Assembly (NCBI RefSeq): GCF_030348505.1
Contig: NZ_JAUCFJ010000002.1
Span: forward strand, 934,001 to 998,000
DNA length: 64,000 bases
Direction of reading: 5' to 3'
Source: Lysinibacillus sp. G4S2
Lineage (GTDB): Bacteria; Bacillota; Bacilli; Bacillales_A; Planococcaceae
Positions 44,905 to 54,813 of the stretch are shown here, in pieces. Every line of letters begins with the position of its first letter. Positions within the stretch are counted from its first letter, which is position 1. A program made the position numbers and the translations under genes. The notes below the pieces were generated by a model. That model was not told the DNA's origin. It saw only the letters and a program-made list of their open reading frames with translations, and made no database searches.

Positions 44905-45432
44905 ATGACAAAATGGAACATTGATTTAGGACACTCAGCAATTAACTTTCAAGTAAAACACATGATGGTATCAAAAGTAAAAGGTGTCTTTGATACTTAT
45001 TCAGCAGATATTGAAGCAGCAAATCTTGCAGATTTAACAACAGCAAAAATTGGCTTTACAATTGATGCAGCTAGCATTAACACACGTAGTGAAGATCGTG
45101 ATAATCACTTAAAAGCAGCTGATTTCTTCGATACTGAAAATTATCCAACAATCACGTTCAAGTCAACAAACATTACAAAAAAATCAGCAGATGAATATGC
45201 GATTACAGGTGACTTAACAATTAAAGACGTCACGAAATCAGTTACATTTGAAACTGAATTTAATGGTAAAGGTACAAATCCGTGGGGCCAAGAAGTTTAT
45301 GGCTTTGAAGCTGAAACGACAATCAATCGTGAAGAATTTGGCTTGACTTGGAATGCAGCTTTGGAAACTGGCGGTGTTCTTGTTGGTAAAGACATTAAGA
45401 TTACAGTTGAATTAGAAGTAAATCCGGCTTAA
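44905..45432 (+). CDS. YceI-family lipocalin-like protein
   Basis: A 175-residue YceI-like protein, a beta-barrel that binds isoprenoid or quinone-like lipids in relatives. WNIDLGHSAINFQVKHMMVSKVKG and the GDLTIKDVTK segment are diagnostic. No signal peptide, so cytoplasmic. The start at 44905 follows ggagg; the ATG at 44890 has no site. The MhqR-like palindrome just upstream suggests induction by quinones or aldehydes. Confidence 0.92.
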   Translation: MTKWNIDLGHSAINFQVKHMMVSKVKGVFDTYSADIEAANLADLTTAKIGFTIDAASINTRSEDRDNHLKAADFFDTENYPTITFKSTNITKKSADEYAITGDLTIKDVTKSVTFETEFNGKGTNPWGQEVYGFEAETTINREEFGLTWNAALETGGVLVGKDIKITVELEVNPA

Positions 45433-45441
45433 TCTTGTATA

Positions 45442-45480
45442 CTGTGCCTCGATAAATATTATCGGGCACATTTTTTTTAT
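45442..45480 (+). terminator. Rho-independent terminator
   Basis: Gtgcctcgataa pairs with ttatcgggcac and is followed by eight Ts. It ends yceI. Confidence 0.92.
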
Positions 45481-45582
45481 TTTCTAAAACTAATTTGTAA
45501 AAATAATACAATAAATAAGTTTCTTGTATAATTTTAGTAATTACTGCATATAAATCATCATATTGTTTTTGGGGGCGATGGG

Positions 45583-46509
45583 ATGAATGTATTAGTAACA
45601 GGTGGTTATGGTTTTATAGGTAGTGCAGTGGCAAGACGTTTCTTTAAAGAAGGGGCAAATGTTTATATTATTGATAATTTAAGCACAGGTCATTTACGCA
45701 ATGTTGACTTTAAGCATAAATCTTATCTTTTGAATGTGGAAGATGAAGTTTGTGAGCATCTCTTTAAGGAAATATCATTTGATGTGGTCATCCATTGTGC
45801 AGCACAAACAAGTGTCCAAAAATCAATGCATGAGCCTGTGAAGGATGTTTTAACGAATATTGTAGGGCTTAGTCAAATGCTCTTCTTATCGTCAAAATAT
45901 AAGGTACAGCATTTCGTTTTTGCCTCTTCTGCAGCTGTTTATGGTGATAGTCACTATCCACCACTAGAAGAAACAGATGTTAGTGAGCCGATTTCTATGT
46001 ATGGATTAAATAAAAGTATTGGTGAAACATACTGCGAAAAATGGCAAAAAGATTATCGTTTACCAACATTAATATACAGATTTGCTAATGTATTCGGTCC
46101 AAGGCAATGTATGCATGGGGAAGCGGCAGTTATTCCAAGCATGCTAAGAAGCAGTATTGAAGGAAAGCCCTTTACGATTTATGGAGATGGAGAACAGACA
46201 CGAGATTTCATTTATGTAGATGACATTGCAGATGCCATTTATGCAGGTGTACAGGCTAGATTACAAGGTATTTATAATGTATCGACTAATGAGGCATGGT
46301 CAATTCATCAAGTCATTTTATTACTACAGCATTTAAACCATCCTTTAGAAATTCAATATGCTCCTGCAAGAGAGGGAGATATTGAGCACTCGTTTTTAAA
46401 TAATGAAAAGTTGGCGAAGGCAATAGGATGGAGACCAAAAACTTCTTTTGCGGAAGGCATAGAGCGTACATTGCAAGCATTACAAAATGAAAAGATAGTA
46501 GAAATTTAA
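45583..46509 (+). CDS. NAD-dependent sugar epimerase/dehydratase
   Basis: A 308-residue extended short-chain dehydrogenase/reductase similar to UDP-glucose/GlcNAc 4-epimerases. The NAD-binding TGGYGFIGS is at residues 6-14, and the catalytic YxxxK is MYGLNK, with upstream Ser in FASSAAVYG. The substrate specificity cannot be read reliably. It stands alone, without glycosyltransferases. A role in supplying a surface sugar nucleotide is inferred. Confidence 0.88.
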   Translation: MNVLVTGGYGFIGSAVARRFFKEGANVYIIDNLSTGHLRNVDFKHKSYLLNVEDEVCEHLFKEISFDVVIHCAAQTSVQKSMHEPVKDVLTNIVGLSQMLFLSSKYKVQHFVFASSAAVYGDSHYPPLEETDVSEPISMYGLNKSIGETYCEKWQKDYRLPTLIYRFANVFGPRQCMHGEAAVIPSMLRSSIEGKPFTIYGDGEQTRDFIYVDDIADAIYAGVQARLQGIYNVSTNEAWSIHQVILLLQHLNHPLEIQYAPAREGDIEHSFLNNEKLAKAIGWRPKTSFAEGIERTLQALQNEKIVEI

Positions 46510-46586
46510 ACAAATTGTAAAAGTATGTCCACAGTACCTCGCTTAGTACTCAAATATGAAGATGAAGATTTTTAAGTGTAGTATTT

Positions 46587-46625
46587 GACGATTTACCCTA
46601 CTATATAGGGAAAATCGTCTTTTTA
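46587..46625 (+). terminator. Rho-independent terminator
   Basis: Gacgatttaccct pairs with agggaaaatcgtc, followed by a T-run. Confidence 0.88.
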
Positions 46626-46631
46626 TATTTT

Positions 46632-46668
46632 TACAGGCGTGTTGATTAGGAAAAAATAGGTTTATTAT
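46632..46668. repeat. Dispersed repeat B, partial copy
   Basis: Caggcgtgttgattagg followed by aaaatagg and tttattatt closely matches 27197-27230. Only this end is present. Confidence 0.5.
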
Positions 46669-46767
46669 TGATCGATGAAAGGGTTTTTCTTGTTGCTAAT
46701 TAGTGTCGAGCCCCAAAACAGAATCGCTAAAGCTACTTTCGTTCGTTTTATAGGAATACTTTGAAGA

Positions 46768-46873
46768 TTTATCGAAACAAAATCGCTCTTTATCGAAACT
46801 ATTTGAGCTTTTATCGAAACAAAATCTTATTTTATCGAAACTATTTGGGCTTTTATCGAAAAACAAGCTCTTT
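46768..46873. repeat. Minisatellite: five units of 21 bp
   Basis: Units tttatcgaaacaaaatcg and tttatcgaaactatttga alternate at exact 21-bp spacing. A minus-strand ORF (46696-46893) across it encodes seven-residue repeats (SFDKIRFCFDKSS) and is not a credible gene. Confidence 0.88.
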
Positions 46874-46881
46874 CTATCAAA

Positions 46882-47166
46882 GAAATCAACCACATGTTAT
46901 GATGAAGAGCTTGTAGCGTTGGGCTACTCGACGCTCGCTCGCAGGAAGCCTTGCTCTGTGCGAAAGCGCAGCGACAGCAACAATACGAGGTTGGTCACGG
47001 AAGCGTTATTACAGGACGTGATGCTCTTAGCCTTCGTTCCTCTGCCGGCTTGCTCCATGGTCTCATCTGTGACACTGACCCCCCAAGGAGTCGCCCAGTC
47101 TCCACTCAACTTATTTACATAGCATACGTTTTAACATATGTCATCCACAACTTTTGGTGATGAGCC
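46882..47166. repeat. MITE-like element with rearranged core
   Basis: The right end is a clear family terminus (catccacaacttttggtgat, 47142 on). The left end, aatcaaccacatgttatgat, is also a family terminus but in head-to-head orientation relative to a normal copy. The core includes ctgtgcgaaagcgcagcgac and gaccccccaaggagtcg. It ends 85 bp before rloA. Confidence 0.8.
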
Positions 47167-47250
47167 ATTACGCGGAGTAATAGGCGTTTTTTTACGGCTA
47201 TAGTATAATTATCTTAAAGGAATGTTGCGGAATTGAACGGGGGCTTGTAT

Positions 47251-48534
47251 ATGTTAGTAGATTTTAGAGTGAAAAATTGCTTGAGTTATAACGATGAAAC
47301 GCTATTTTCGATGGTGGCGGGAAGCCGCATTCGAAAATTAAAGGACACACATACGATAAAATGTGACTCGTTTCGCCTTGTAAAAAGTGCCTTTATTTTC
47401 GGACCAAATGGAAGTGGAAAATCAAACTTATTCACTGCTATTAAAGTGTTGCGTTCTTTGTTGTTTAACTTTGAAAATCTTAATAATGTCAAACAACTGC
47501 GCTTACCCTATCAACCGTTTAAGCTAGGAAGTCAGCAAGGGCAACCAACAGAATTTATGATTTCATTATTACTCGATGGGGTACTGTACGATTATGAGGT
47601 ACAGTATAATGCATCGCAGGTACTTTATGAATGCCTAACTAAAACGACAAAGTCCGTGAAAGAACAGCTCTTTATCAGACAGTGGGATGGGACAGAATAT
47701 TTGTATAAAACTGCCCAAAATACAGCACTAGAACTGACAAAATATACGCGTAATAATACAGCTTTCTTATCAGTATTAAATGTCTTTAATGACCCAGATG
47801 CTACGAAAATATTTGATTGGTTTTTACATAAAATCCTATTTTTAGATGAGGCAAATCGGTTATCAAGTCATCCGCTTATTCGTAAACTTGAAGAGGAGCC
47901 ATTTAAGAAAGCGGTTATTAAGTTACTAAAGATTGCGGATTTTTCTATTCAAGATGTGACGGCAAGACGCGTTGAGCGAAGAGAGAAAAATACCATTGGC
48001 TATGAATTTGACACACCAGAGGTTATACAAGAGGTGGATATTGATTTGCACTATTTATCGTTCAATGAAGCAGGTGCACCGATAGGCACAGAGACGATCA
48101 ATTGGACGATGGATTCAAAGGGTACAGTCCGTATGTTACATTTAGCATGTGTTATGGTAGATGCATACAATAAAGGAAAGACCATTTTTATAGATGAATT
48201 TGATACGGCATTTCATGTGTCTATCTGCGAATTTTTAATGGCCATTATGAACAGCAAACGTAACGCTACGAATCAATTTGTTGTTACAAGTCATGAAATT
48301 GATTTATTAGATCAGCCACTACGTTCCGATCAAATATGGTTTGTGAATAAAAGCTTTAAAAATGAATCCGAGTTATACTCCTTATTTGATTTTACAGATT
48401 TGCAGAAGAAACGTGGAGATATTTCCTATGCCAAGCGTTACTTAAAGGGCGAATTCGGGGCAACACCGGTTATTAATGAATATTTATCAGATCAATATTT
48501 AACTTCTTTCAGCGGGTATCCAAACACCCGCTGA
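47251..48534 (+). CDS. RloA-like AAA ATPase, AbiL-type defence component
   Basis: A 427-residue ATPase of the AAA_15/RloA (SMC/RecF-like) type. Walker A is FGPNGSGKSNL (residues 50-60) and Walker B is TIFIDEFDTAFH, followed by VVTSHEIDLLDQ. With RloB downstream it forms the pair known as RloAB or AbiLi/AbiLii, an abortive-infection antiphage system. Start 47251 (ATG) has ggggg upstream and the family-typical MLVDFRVKNCLS. The last codons (FSGYPNTR) and stop lie inside a 94-bp repeat, so the C-terminus has probably been altered by repeat insertion. Confidence 0.88.
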   Translation: MLVDFRVKNCLSYNDETLFSMVAGSRIRKLKDTHTIKCDSFRLVKSAFIFGPNGSGKSNLFTAIKVLRSLLFNFENLNNVKQLRLPYQPFKLGSQQGQPTEFMISLLLDGVLYDYEVQYNASQVLYECLTKTTKSVKEQLFIRQWDGTEYLYKTAQNTALELTKYTRNNTAFLSVLNVFNDPDATKIFDWFLHKILFLDEANRLSSHPLIRKLEEEPFKKAVIKLLKIADFSIQDVTARRVERREKNTIGYEFDTPEVIQEVDIDLHYLSFNEAGAPIGTETINWTMDSKGTVRMLHLACVMVDAYNKGKTIFIDEFDTAFHVSICEFLMAIMNSKRNATNQFVVTSHEIDLLDQPLRSDQIWFVNKSFKNESELYSLFDFTDLQKKRGDISYAKRYLKGEFGATPVINEYLSDQYLTSFSGYPNTR

Positions 48535-48591
48535 AATAGAGGAACTCAGTCTAAGAACGCTACGTCCTGTGGCAATTTATCTGTGCGAAAG
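48498..48591. repeat. 94-bp direct repeat, copy 1 (end of rloA)
   Basis: Starts tttaacttctttcagcgg, contains a hairpin (agcgggt with acccgct), then ggaactcagtctaagaacgc, and ends ctgtgcgaaag. A same-length copy lies at 49372-49465. It overlaps the last 12 codons and stop codon of rloA. Confidence 0.9.
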
Positions 48592-48694
48592 CGTAGCGTC
48601 AGCAACACATGACTGAGTGACCAACATCATGTTACTGACGCTACGTTAGCACTGCGCTTTCGTACAGAAAACATTTGTTGGCCCAAAGCCTCTG
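48592..48694. repeat. MITE-like core segment between rloA and rloB
   Basis: Contains an 11-bp inverted pair (cgtagcgtcag with ctgacgctacg) and the gttagcactgcgctttcg core shared with the copies at 12500 and 49470. No gene. Confidence 0.75.
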
Positions 48695-48777
48695 GCGGAT
48701 GTCACGGAATTGGAAAGGAGTGCTTTGTGCAAGCACAAAGCCGATTCCGGACGCAATTATGCCGAGGCATAATTGAT
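48695..48777. repeat. Structured hairpin module S, copy 2 (rloB leader)
   Basis: Outer stem ggaattgg/ccgattcc (48706-48713 with 48741-48748, one G-T), inner gctttgtgc/gcacaaagc (48722-48730 with 48733-48741) and tail caattatgcc/ggcataattg (48754-48775). It is the same length, 83 bp, as copy 1 at 24343 but has different paired bases. It ends 23 bp before the rloB ATG. Confidence 0.85.
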
Positions 48778-48800
48778 AGGGAAGTGGAGGTTTCTGAGCA

Positions 48801-49376
48801 ATGAGAGTACGTCAACAAGGTAACCGAACACTGCGTAAAACAATATTAATTTATTGTGAAGGTGAAACCGAGCGCATTTATTTTGAACAAATGCGTATTT
48901 TAAAGCGCTCAAAAATGGTAAGTGTCAAAATAAAAAACGTTAAGCGTTCAGCTATTAAGCTAGCCCAGCATGCATATCGAGATTCAAGCTATCAATATTT
49001 TGATGAGGTTTGGATTGTTTTTGATAAGGATGATTTAACCGAAAGGCAATTAGAGGAAGTTAATGACTTTTGTGAGGAGCAAAATATTCATATTGCCTAC
49101 ACAAATGAAGCGTTTGAATTATGGCTGCTGTTGCATTTTGAAGAGGTCGATATTTCGGAAAAGTATCCTCGTGCTGTCTTAAATGACAAGATGGAGCAGC
49201 ATCTTGGGATTTCACGCTATTTTCGTCATAAAGCGGATGAGTCAGTCATTGCACCTATCGCACTTCGACATGAGGTCGCTATTAAAAATTGCACGGAAAT
49301 GATGGCACTTCGCAAGACAGAAAGCCGTGACAACCCTTATTGCAACATACATGAAATGATACAATACATATTTTAA
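48801..49376 (+). CDS. RloB-like protein, AbiL-type defence partner
   Basis: A 191-residue RloB-domain protein with a TOPRIM-like core: YCEGETERIYFEQM (Glu) near residues 18-31 and WIVFDKDD near 72-79, which should bind metal for nuclease activity, then AFELWLLLHFE. RloB follows rloA in AbiL-type systems and is the likely toxic effector. Here a 266-bp repeat block lies between the two genes, and direct repeats flank this one. Ggagg is 10 bp upstream of the ATG. Confidence 0.88.
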   Translation: MRVRQQGNRTLRKTILIYCEGETERIYFEQMRILKRSKMVSVKIKNVKRSAIKLAQHAYRDSSYQYFDEVWIVFDKDDLTERQLEEVNDFCEEQNIHIAYTNEAFELWLLLHFEEVDISEKYPRAVLNDKMEQHLGISRYFRHKADESVIAPIALRHEVAIKNCTEMMALRKTESRDNPYCNIHEMIQYIF

Positions 49377-49569
49377 CTTCTTTCAGCGGATATATGGACA
49401 CCCGTTGAAAGAAAGGAACTCAGTCTAAGAACGCCACGTCCTGTGGGAATTTATCTGTGCGAAAGTCACGTTAGCACTGCGCTTTCGCACAAAAAACATG
49501 TGGTACTCATCGGCCCCCTAGACAGCCATAATGGGAACGGAAATCAACCACACGTTATGGTAATGAGCC
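49372..49569. repeat. 94-bp direct repeat, copy 2, plus MITE-like end
   Basis: 49372-49465 matches 48498-48591 base for base in length with few changes. It continues into gttagcactgcgctttcgca and ends with the family terminus cacgttatggtaatgagcc at 49569. It overlaps the last bases of rloB. Confidence 0.88.
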
Positions 49570-49662
49570 AAAAATATGACAATTAATCTGTACATTTGGC
49601 ACGCCTTAAAGCTATAAAAGAAACGTGTAAATTGTATTCGTCATCCTTTGCGATTAGCTAGA

Positions 49663-49691
49663 TTGCCTTTTCAATCTAAACCCATTACAAT
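49663..49691 (+). promoter_or_regulatory. Sigma-A promoter of glpD
   Basis: TTGCCT (49663-49668), 17-bp spacer, TACAAT (49686-49691). It gives a leader of about 110 nt containing the terminator below. Confidence 0.65.
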
Positions 49692-49724
49692 AAAGTTAAG
49701 TTAATAAAAGGTTTGAGAGATTGA

Positions 49725-49781
49725 GAGACCATTAAAAACATATGTACATTTTGTACATGTGCTTTTAATGGTCTCTTTTTT
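49725..49781 (+). promoter_or_regulatory. GlpP-type leader terminator before glpD
   Basis: A 13-bp stem (49725-49737 with 49763-49775), extended by acatgta/tgtacatgt pairing, is followed by six Ts, all between promoter and glpD. In B. subtilis glpD has such a leader, read through when GlpP and glycerol-3-phosphate are present. Confidence 0.8.
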
Positions 49782-49807
49782 CGTTCTCAATGAGGAGGGA
49801 ATTCATT

Positions 49808-51451
49808 ATGAGCACAGCTTCAGCATTGCAGCGTCAACAAACGATTGAAGATTTACAAAGTAAAGAATACGATTTATTGGTTATTGGTGGGGGTATTACA
49901 GGTTGCGGTATTGCGCTGGATGCCATTGCCCGCGGATTATCTGTAGCGTTAGTTGAAATGCAAGACTTTGCTGCTGGTACTTCTAGCCGTTCGACAAAAT
50001 TAGTCCATGGTGGGCTACGTTATTTAAAGCAATTTGAAATAAAAGAGGTTGCGGATTTAGGAAAAGAGCGTGCGATTGTTTATGAAAATGGACCACATGT
50101 GACAACTCCTGTTTGGATGCTACTCCCATTCCATAAAGGTGGTACATTCGGCAAATTCTCAACGAATATTGGCTTACGTGTATATGATTTTTTAGCAGGC
50201 GTTAAACGTTCTGAGCGTCGATACATGTTAAAAGCTGCAAAAACAATTGAAAAAGAACCTTTAGTCAAAGCTGAGGACTTACGTGGTGGTGGTGTATATG
50301 TAGAATATCGTACAGATGATGCCCGTCTTACAGTTGAAGTTGCCAAAGCTGCTATCGAAAAAGGCGCTACACTTATTAACTATACAAAGGCAGAAAGCTT
50401 TTTATATAACGACCAAGAGAAAATTAATGGCATCATAGCACAAGATTTGATTGCCCAAAACACGTTTAATATTCGTGCTAAAAAAGTTGTGAATGCTGCT
50501 GGTCCATGGGTAGACGATGTTCGTGAGATCGACGGGAAAGAAAATGGTAAGCATTTAATTTTATCAAAAGGTGTGCACATCGTTTTTGATGAATCCAAAT
50601 TTCCATTACATCAAGCTGTCTATTTTGATACACCTGATGGCCGCATGGTATTTGCGATTCCTCGAGATGGAAAGACATATGTTGGAACGACAGATACATT
50701 TTATAAAGGTGATGCATGTGAAATGAATATTCATCAAGAAGATCGTGATTATATGATGAAGGCAATTCATTACATGTTTCCAAAAGTTAATGTCACTGAT
50801 GAAGATATCGAATCAAGCTGGGCAGGTGTTCGTCCATTAATTCATGAGGAAGGTAAAAATCCATCTGAAATTTCTCGTAAGGACGAAGTATGGGAATCTC
50901 CTTCAGGTCTTGTGACGATCGCTGGAGGTAAATTAACAGGTTATCGTAAAATGGCTGAAACAGTTTTAAATATGATTGCGCAAGAGTTAGAACAACAATT
51001 TGGTGTTACATCTAAACCATGTCATACAAAGCATATTCATATTTCTGGTGGAGATGTTGGTGGCTCCAAAAACTTCCATGCATTCGCATCTAAACGAACA
51101 AAAATGGGCGTCGCCATCGGATTATCTGAAGAGGAAGCACAACATTTAGCACATCATTACGGTGCTAATGTAGACACTGTTTTTGAATTTGCAAAAGAAA
51201 AGCATGCGGTTTTACCACAGGGGCTATATGCTCAGTTACTGTACGGTATTCATCATGAAATGGTTGTTCATCCAAACGATTTTTTGATTCGTCGTACAGC
51301 ATATATGTTCTTTAATATCGCCCTTGTGAAACTGTATAAAGATGCGGTATTAGATGAAATGGCAAAACAATTATACTGGTCTACTGAGCAACGTACACAA
51401 TATGAAAAAGATTTAAATACAGAAATAACACGAGCAACTACCGCATTATAA
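49808..51451 (+). CDS. glpD: Glycerol-3-phosphate dehydrogenase, aerobic
   Basis: A 547-residue FAD enzyme that oxidises glycerol-3-phosphate to dihydroxyacetone phosphate at the membrane and feeds electrons to quinone. The FAD motif is [15 protein letters not shown], followed by [15 protein letters not shown], diagnostic for GlpD. The start at 49808 (MSTASALQ) follows gaggaggg. It is preceded by a GlpP-type leader terminator and followed by glpP, glpF and glpK, so the whole glycerol pathway lies together. Confidence 0.96.
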   Translation: MSTASALQRQQTIEDLQSKEYDLLVIGGGITGCGIALDAIARGLSVALVEMQDFAAGTSSRSTKLVHGGLRYLKQFEIKEVADLGKERAIVYENGPHVTTPVWMLLPFHKGGTFGKFSTNIGLRVYDFLAGVKRSERRYMLKAAKTIEKEPLVKAEDLRGGGVYVEYRTDDARLTVEVAKAAIEKGATLINYTKAESFLYNDQEKINGIIAQDLIAQNTFNIRAKKVVNAAGPWVDDVREIDGKENGKHLILSKGVHIVFDESKFPLHQAVYFDTPDGRMVFAIPRDGKTYVGTTDTFYKGDACEMNIHQEDRDYMMKAIHYMFPKVNVTDEDIESSWAGVRPLIHEEGKNPSEISRKDEVWESPSGLVTIAGGKLTGYRKMAETVLNMIAQELEQQFGVTSKPCHTKHIHISGGDVGGSKNFHAFASKRTKMGVAIGLSEEEAQHLAHHYGANVDTVFEFAKEKHAVLPQGLYAQLLYGIHHEMVVHPNDFLIRRTAYMFFNIALVKLYKDAVLDEMAKQLYWSTEQRTQYEKDLNTEITRATTAL

Positions 51452-51461
51452 TAAAAATGAG

Positions 51462-51684
51462 GAGCTGTCCTAAAAGTAAGAATATATAGGTAAAAGCGCG
51501 CGTAGACTTTAGCGAATTGTTTTTTCGACGAAGCATGGGCTGAGACGTGGCGTAGAAGATTCCTTTGCGATAAAGCGTAAGTGAACCACGTAGCGTATAA
51601 GCACCGCGATACGGCTCATGTCATGTTTGAGAAAAGCGAAGCGGATAAATTATGATTTCTTATGAAGAACTTTTTGACAGCTTG
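51462..51684. repeat. Long imperfect inverted-repeat element between glpD and glpP
   Basis: The ends ggagctgtcctaaaagt and aactttttgacagctt form a gctgtc/gacagc terminal pair around about 190 bp. The interior is GC-richer than its surroundings, with no ORF. Similar gctgtcc-aaaag elements occur in other Bacillaceae, from memory. It may act as glpD terminator or be a dead mobile element. Confidence 0.5.
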
Positions 51685-51708
51685 ATTTTTAAATAAAGGG
51701 GTAATCTT

Positions 51709-52266
51709 ATGAATTTCAATAATCAACAAATTATTCCCGCTGCACGTACAGTAAAGCAATTTGATGATGTTTTAAAAAGTCGATTCGAATACATTGTTCT
51801 ACTAGAAGTGCATATTAGTTTACTCAAGTCAATAAAGCGTGAGGTAGATCGTAACGGTAAAAAATTAATTATTCATGCAGACTTAATTCATGGCTTAAAA
51901 ACGGATAATTTCGCAGCTGATTTTTTATGCAATGATATCCGTCCAGCAGGTATTATTTCTACTCGATCAAATATGTTAATAAAAGCAAAATCTCGTGGGA
52001 TTATCGCTATTCAGCGTGTCTTTTTAATTGATACGATTGCGCTTGAAAAAAGTTTTTCAATGATTGAATCAGCGAAGCCTGATTATATTGAATTATTACC
52101 AGGTATAATTCCTTCAATGATTTCAGAAGTACACCAGCGTACAAAAATCCCTGTTATTACAGGAGGCCTAGTCCGCACAGGTGAAAGTATAGAGGAAGCG
52201 CTAACAGCTGGAGCAGTAGCCATTACGACATCTAATGAAAAATTGTGGGAAAATTTCAAAAAATAG
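51709..52266 (+). CDS. glpP: Glycerol uptake operon antiterminator
   Basis: A 185-residue GlpP protein, a TIM-barrel-like RNA-binding antiterminator that acts with glycerol-3-phosphate on leaders of glp mRNAs. IIPAARTVKQFDDVL, HADLIHGLKTDNFAADFL and PVITGGLVRTGESIEEAL are family hallmarks. Leader terminators are visible before both glpD and glpF, which are its probable targets. It starts behind aaaggggt. Confidence 0.93.
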   Translation: MNFNNQQIIPAARTVKQFDDVLKSRFEYIVLLEVHISLLKSIKREVDRNGKKLIIHADLIHGLKTDNFAADFLCNDIRPAGIISTRSNMLIKAKSRGIIAIQRVFLIDTIALEKSFSMIESAKPDYIELLPGIIPSMISEVHQRTKIPVITGGLVRTGESIEEALTAGAVAITTSNEKLWENFKK

Positions 52267-52267
52267 G

Positions 52268-52296
52268 TTGACTATATATATTGTTTTCTCTACAAT
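52268..52296 (+). promoter_or_regulatory. Sigma-A promoter of glpFK
   Basis: TTGACT (52268-52273), 17-bp spacer and TACAAT (52291-52296), immediately after the glpP stop. It gives a leader of about 125 nt. Confidence 0.75.
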
Positions 52297-52331
52297 GTGG
52301 GTAAGTTCAAAAGCGCGTGGTTAGGAAAAGG

Positions 52332-52394
52332 AACCCACATTTATTCATCTGCATTTCAGTGTGCAGTTTGTTTAGGTGTGGGTTTATTTTTTTT
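52332..52394 (+). promoter_or_regulatory. GlpP-type leader terminator before glpF
   Basis: Aacccaca (52332-52339) pairs with tgtgggtt (52377-52384) over an inner ctgcat/gtgcag stem, followed by a long T-rich run. It lies between the promoter and glpF, consistent with GlpP antitermination. Confidence 0.8.
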
Positions 52395-52427
52395 GCTAGG
52401 CGTACTATAACAAAGGGGGCTTCTTGT

Positions 52428-53231
52428 ATGTCTACATTTACAGCTGAAATTGTTGGCACGATGATTCTTATTTTATTCGGTGGTGGCGTTGTTGCTGGAG
52501 TATCATTGCACAAATCGAAAGGCTTTGGCGGTGGATGGGTGGTGATTACATTCGCTTGGGGTCTAGGTGTGGCGATGGCTGCATATGCTGTTGGTGGTAT
52601 TAGTGGTGCTCATTTAAACCCTGCTTTAACAATCGCACTTGCTACAATTGGTAATTTCCCATGGGAAGACGTCCCTACTTACATTGTTGCACAATTGATT
52701 GGTGCATTTTTAGGTGCGGTACTCGTTTATTTTATGTATTTACCACATTGGAAAGGCACGAAAAATCCAGATGCAAAACTGGGCGTATTTTCTACAATTC
52801 CTGCTATTAAACATCCATTATCAAATTTAATTTCAGAAATGATTGGTACATTTATACTTGTTTTAGGTATTCTAGCATTAGGAACAAATACAATTACTGA
52901 TGGCTTAAATCCATTTCTAGTTGGTTTGCTAATTGTAGTCATCGGGATGGCATTAGGGGGGCCTACTGGTTATGCAATTAACCCTGCACGTGATTTAGGT
53001 CCACGTATTGCTCACTTTTTCTTACCAATACCAGGGAAACGTGACTCGGGGTGGTCATATGCATGGGTTCCAATTGTTGGTCCAATTATCGGTGGTACAT
53101 TCGGTGCCCTATTTTTCCAACAAATTTTTGAGGGGAAAAATAGTATTGCATTTTGGTTGCTTGCTATTATCGTAGTTATTATTTTTATCAGTGCTCAAAT
53201 GACAGTGAAAAATGTTAAAAGTGAAGCGTAA
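52428..53231 (+). CDS. glpF: Glycerol uptake facilitator (aquaglyceroporin)
   Basis: A 267-residue channel of the MIP family with six helices and two NPA half-helices: GAHLNPALT and YAINPARDLGPR, the latter with the Arg of the selectivity filter. It admits glycerol by diffusion. The start at 52428 has aaaggggg upstream and gives the usual length; the in-frame ATG at 52317 is inside the leader terminator region. GlpK follows 42 bp later. Confidence 0.95.
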   Translation: MSTFTAEIVGTMILILFGGGVVAGVSLHKSKGFGGGWVVITFAWGLGVAMAAYAVGGISGAHLNPALTIALATIGNFPWEDVPTYIVAQLIGAFLGAVLVYFMYLPHWKGTKNPDAKLGVFSTIPAIKHPLSNLISEMIGTFILVLGILALGTNTITDGLNPFLVGLLIVVIGMALGGPTGYAINPARDLGPRIAHFFLPIPGKRDSGWSYAWVPIVGPIIGGTFGALFFQQIFEGKNSIAFWLLAIIVVIIFISAQMTVKNVKSEA

Positions 53232-53246
53232 TTAAAAAATTAGTAA

Positions 53247-54770
<1,524 letters not shown>

Positions 54771-54813
54771 TTAGATTAATAGGTTGGATTTAAAAGATAG
54801 TTGTAGTGATAAG

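Noticed and set aside
52294..52341. Alternative antiterminator pairing aatgtgggt/acccacatt before glpF
   Set aside because: The left arm overlaps the -10 box, so it is probably not in the transcript.
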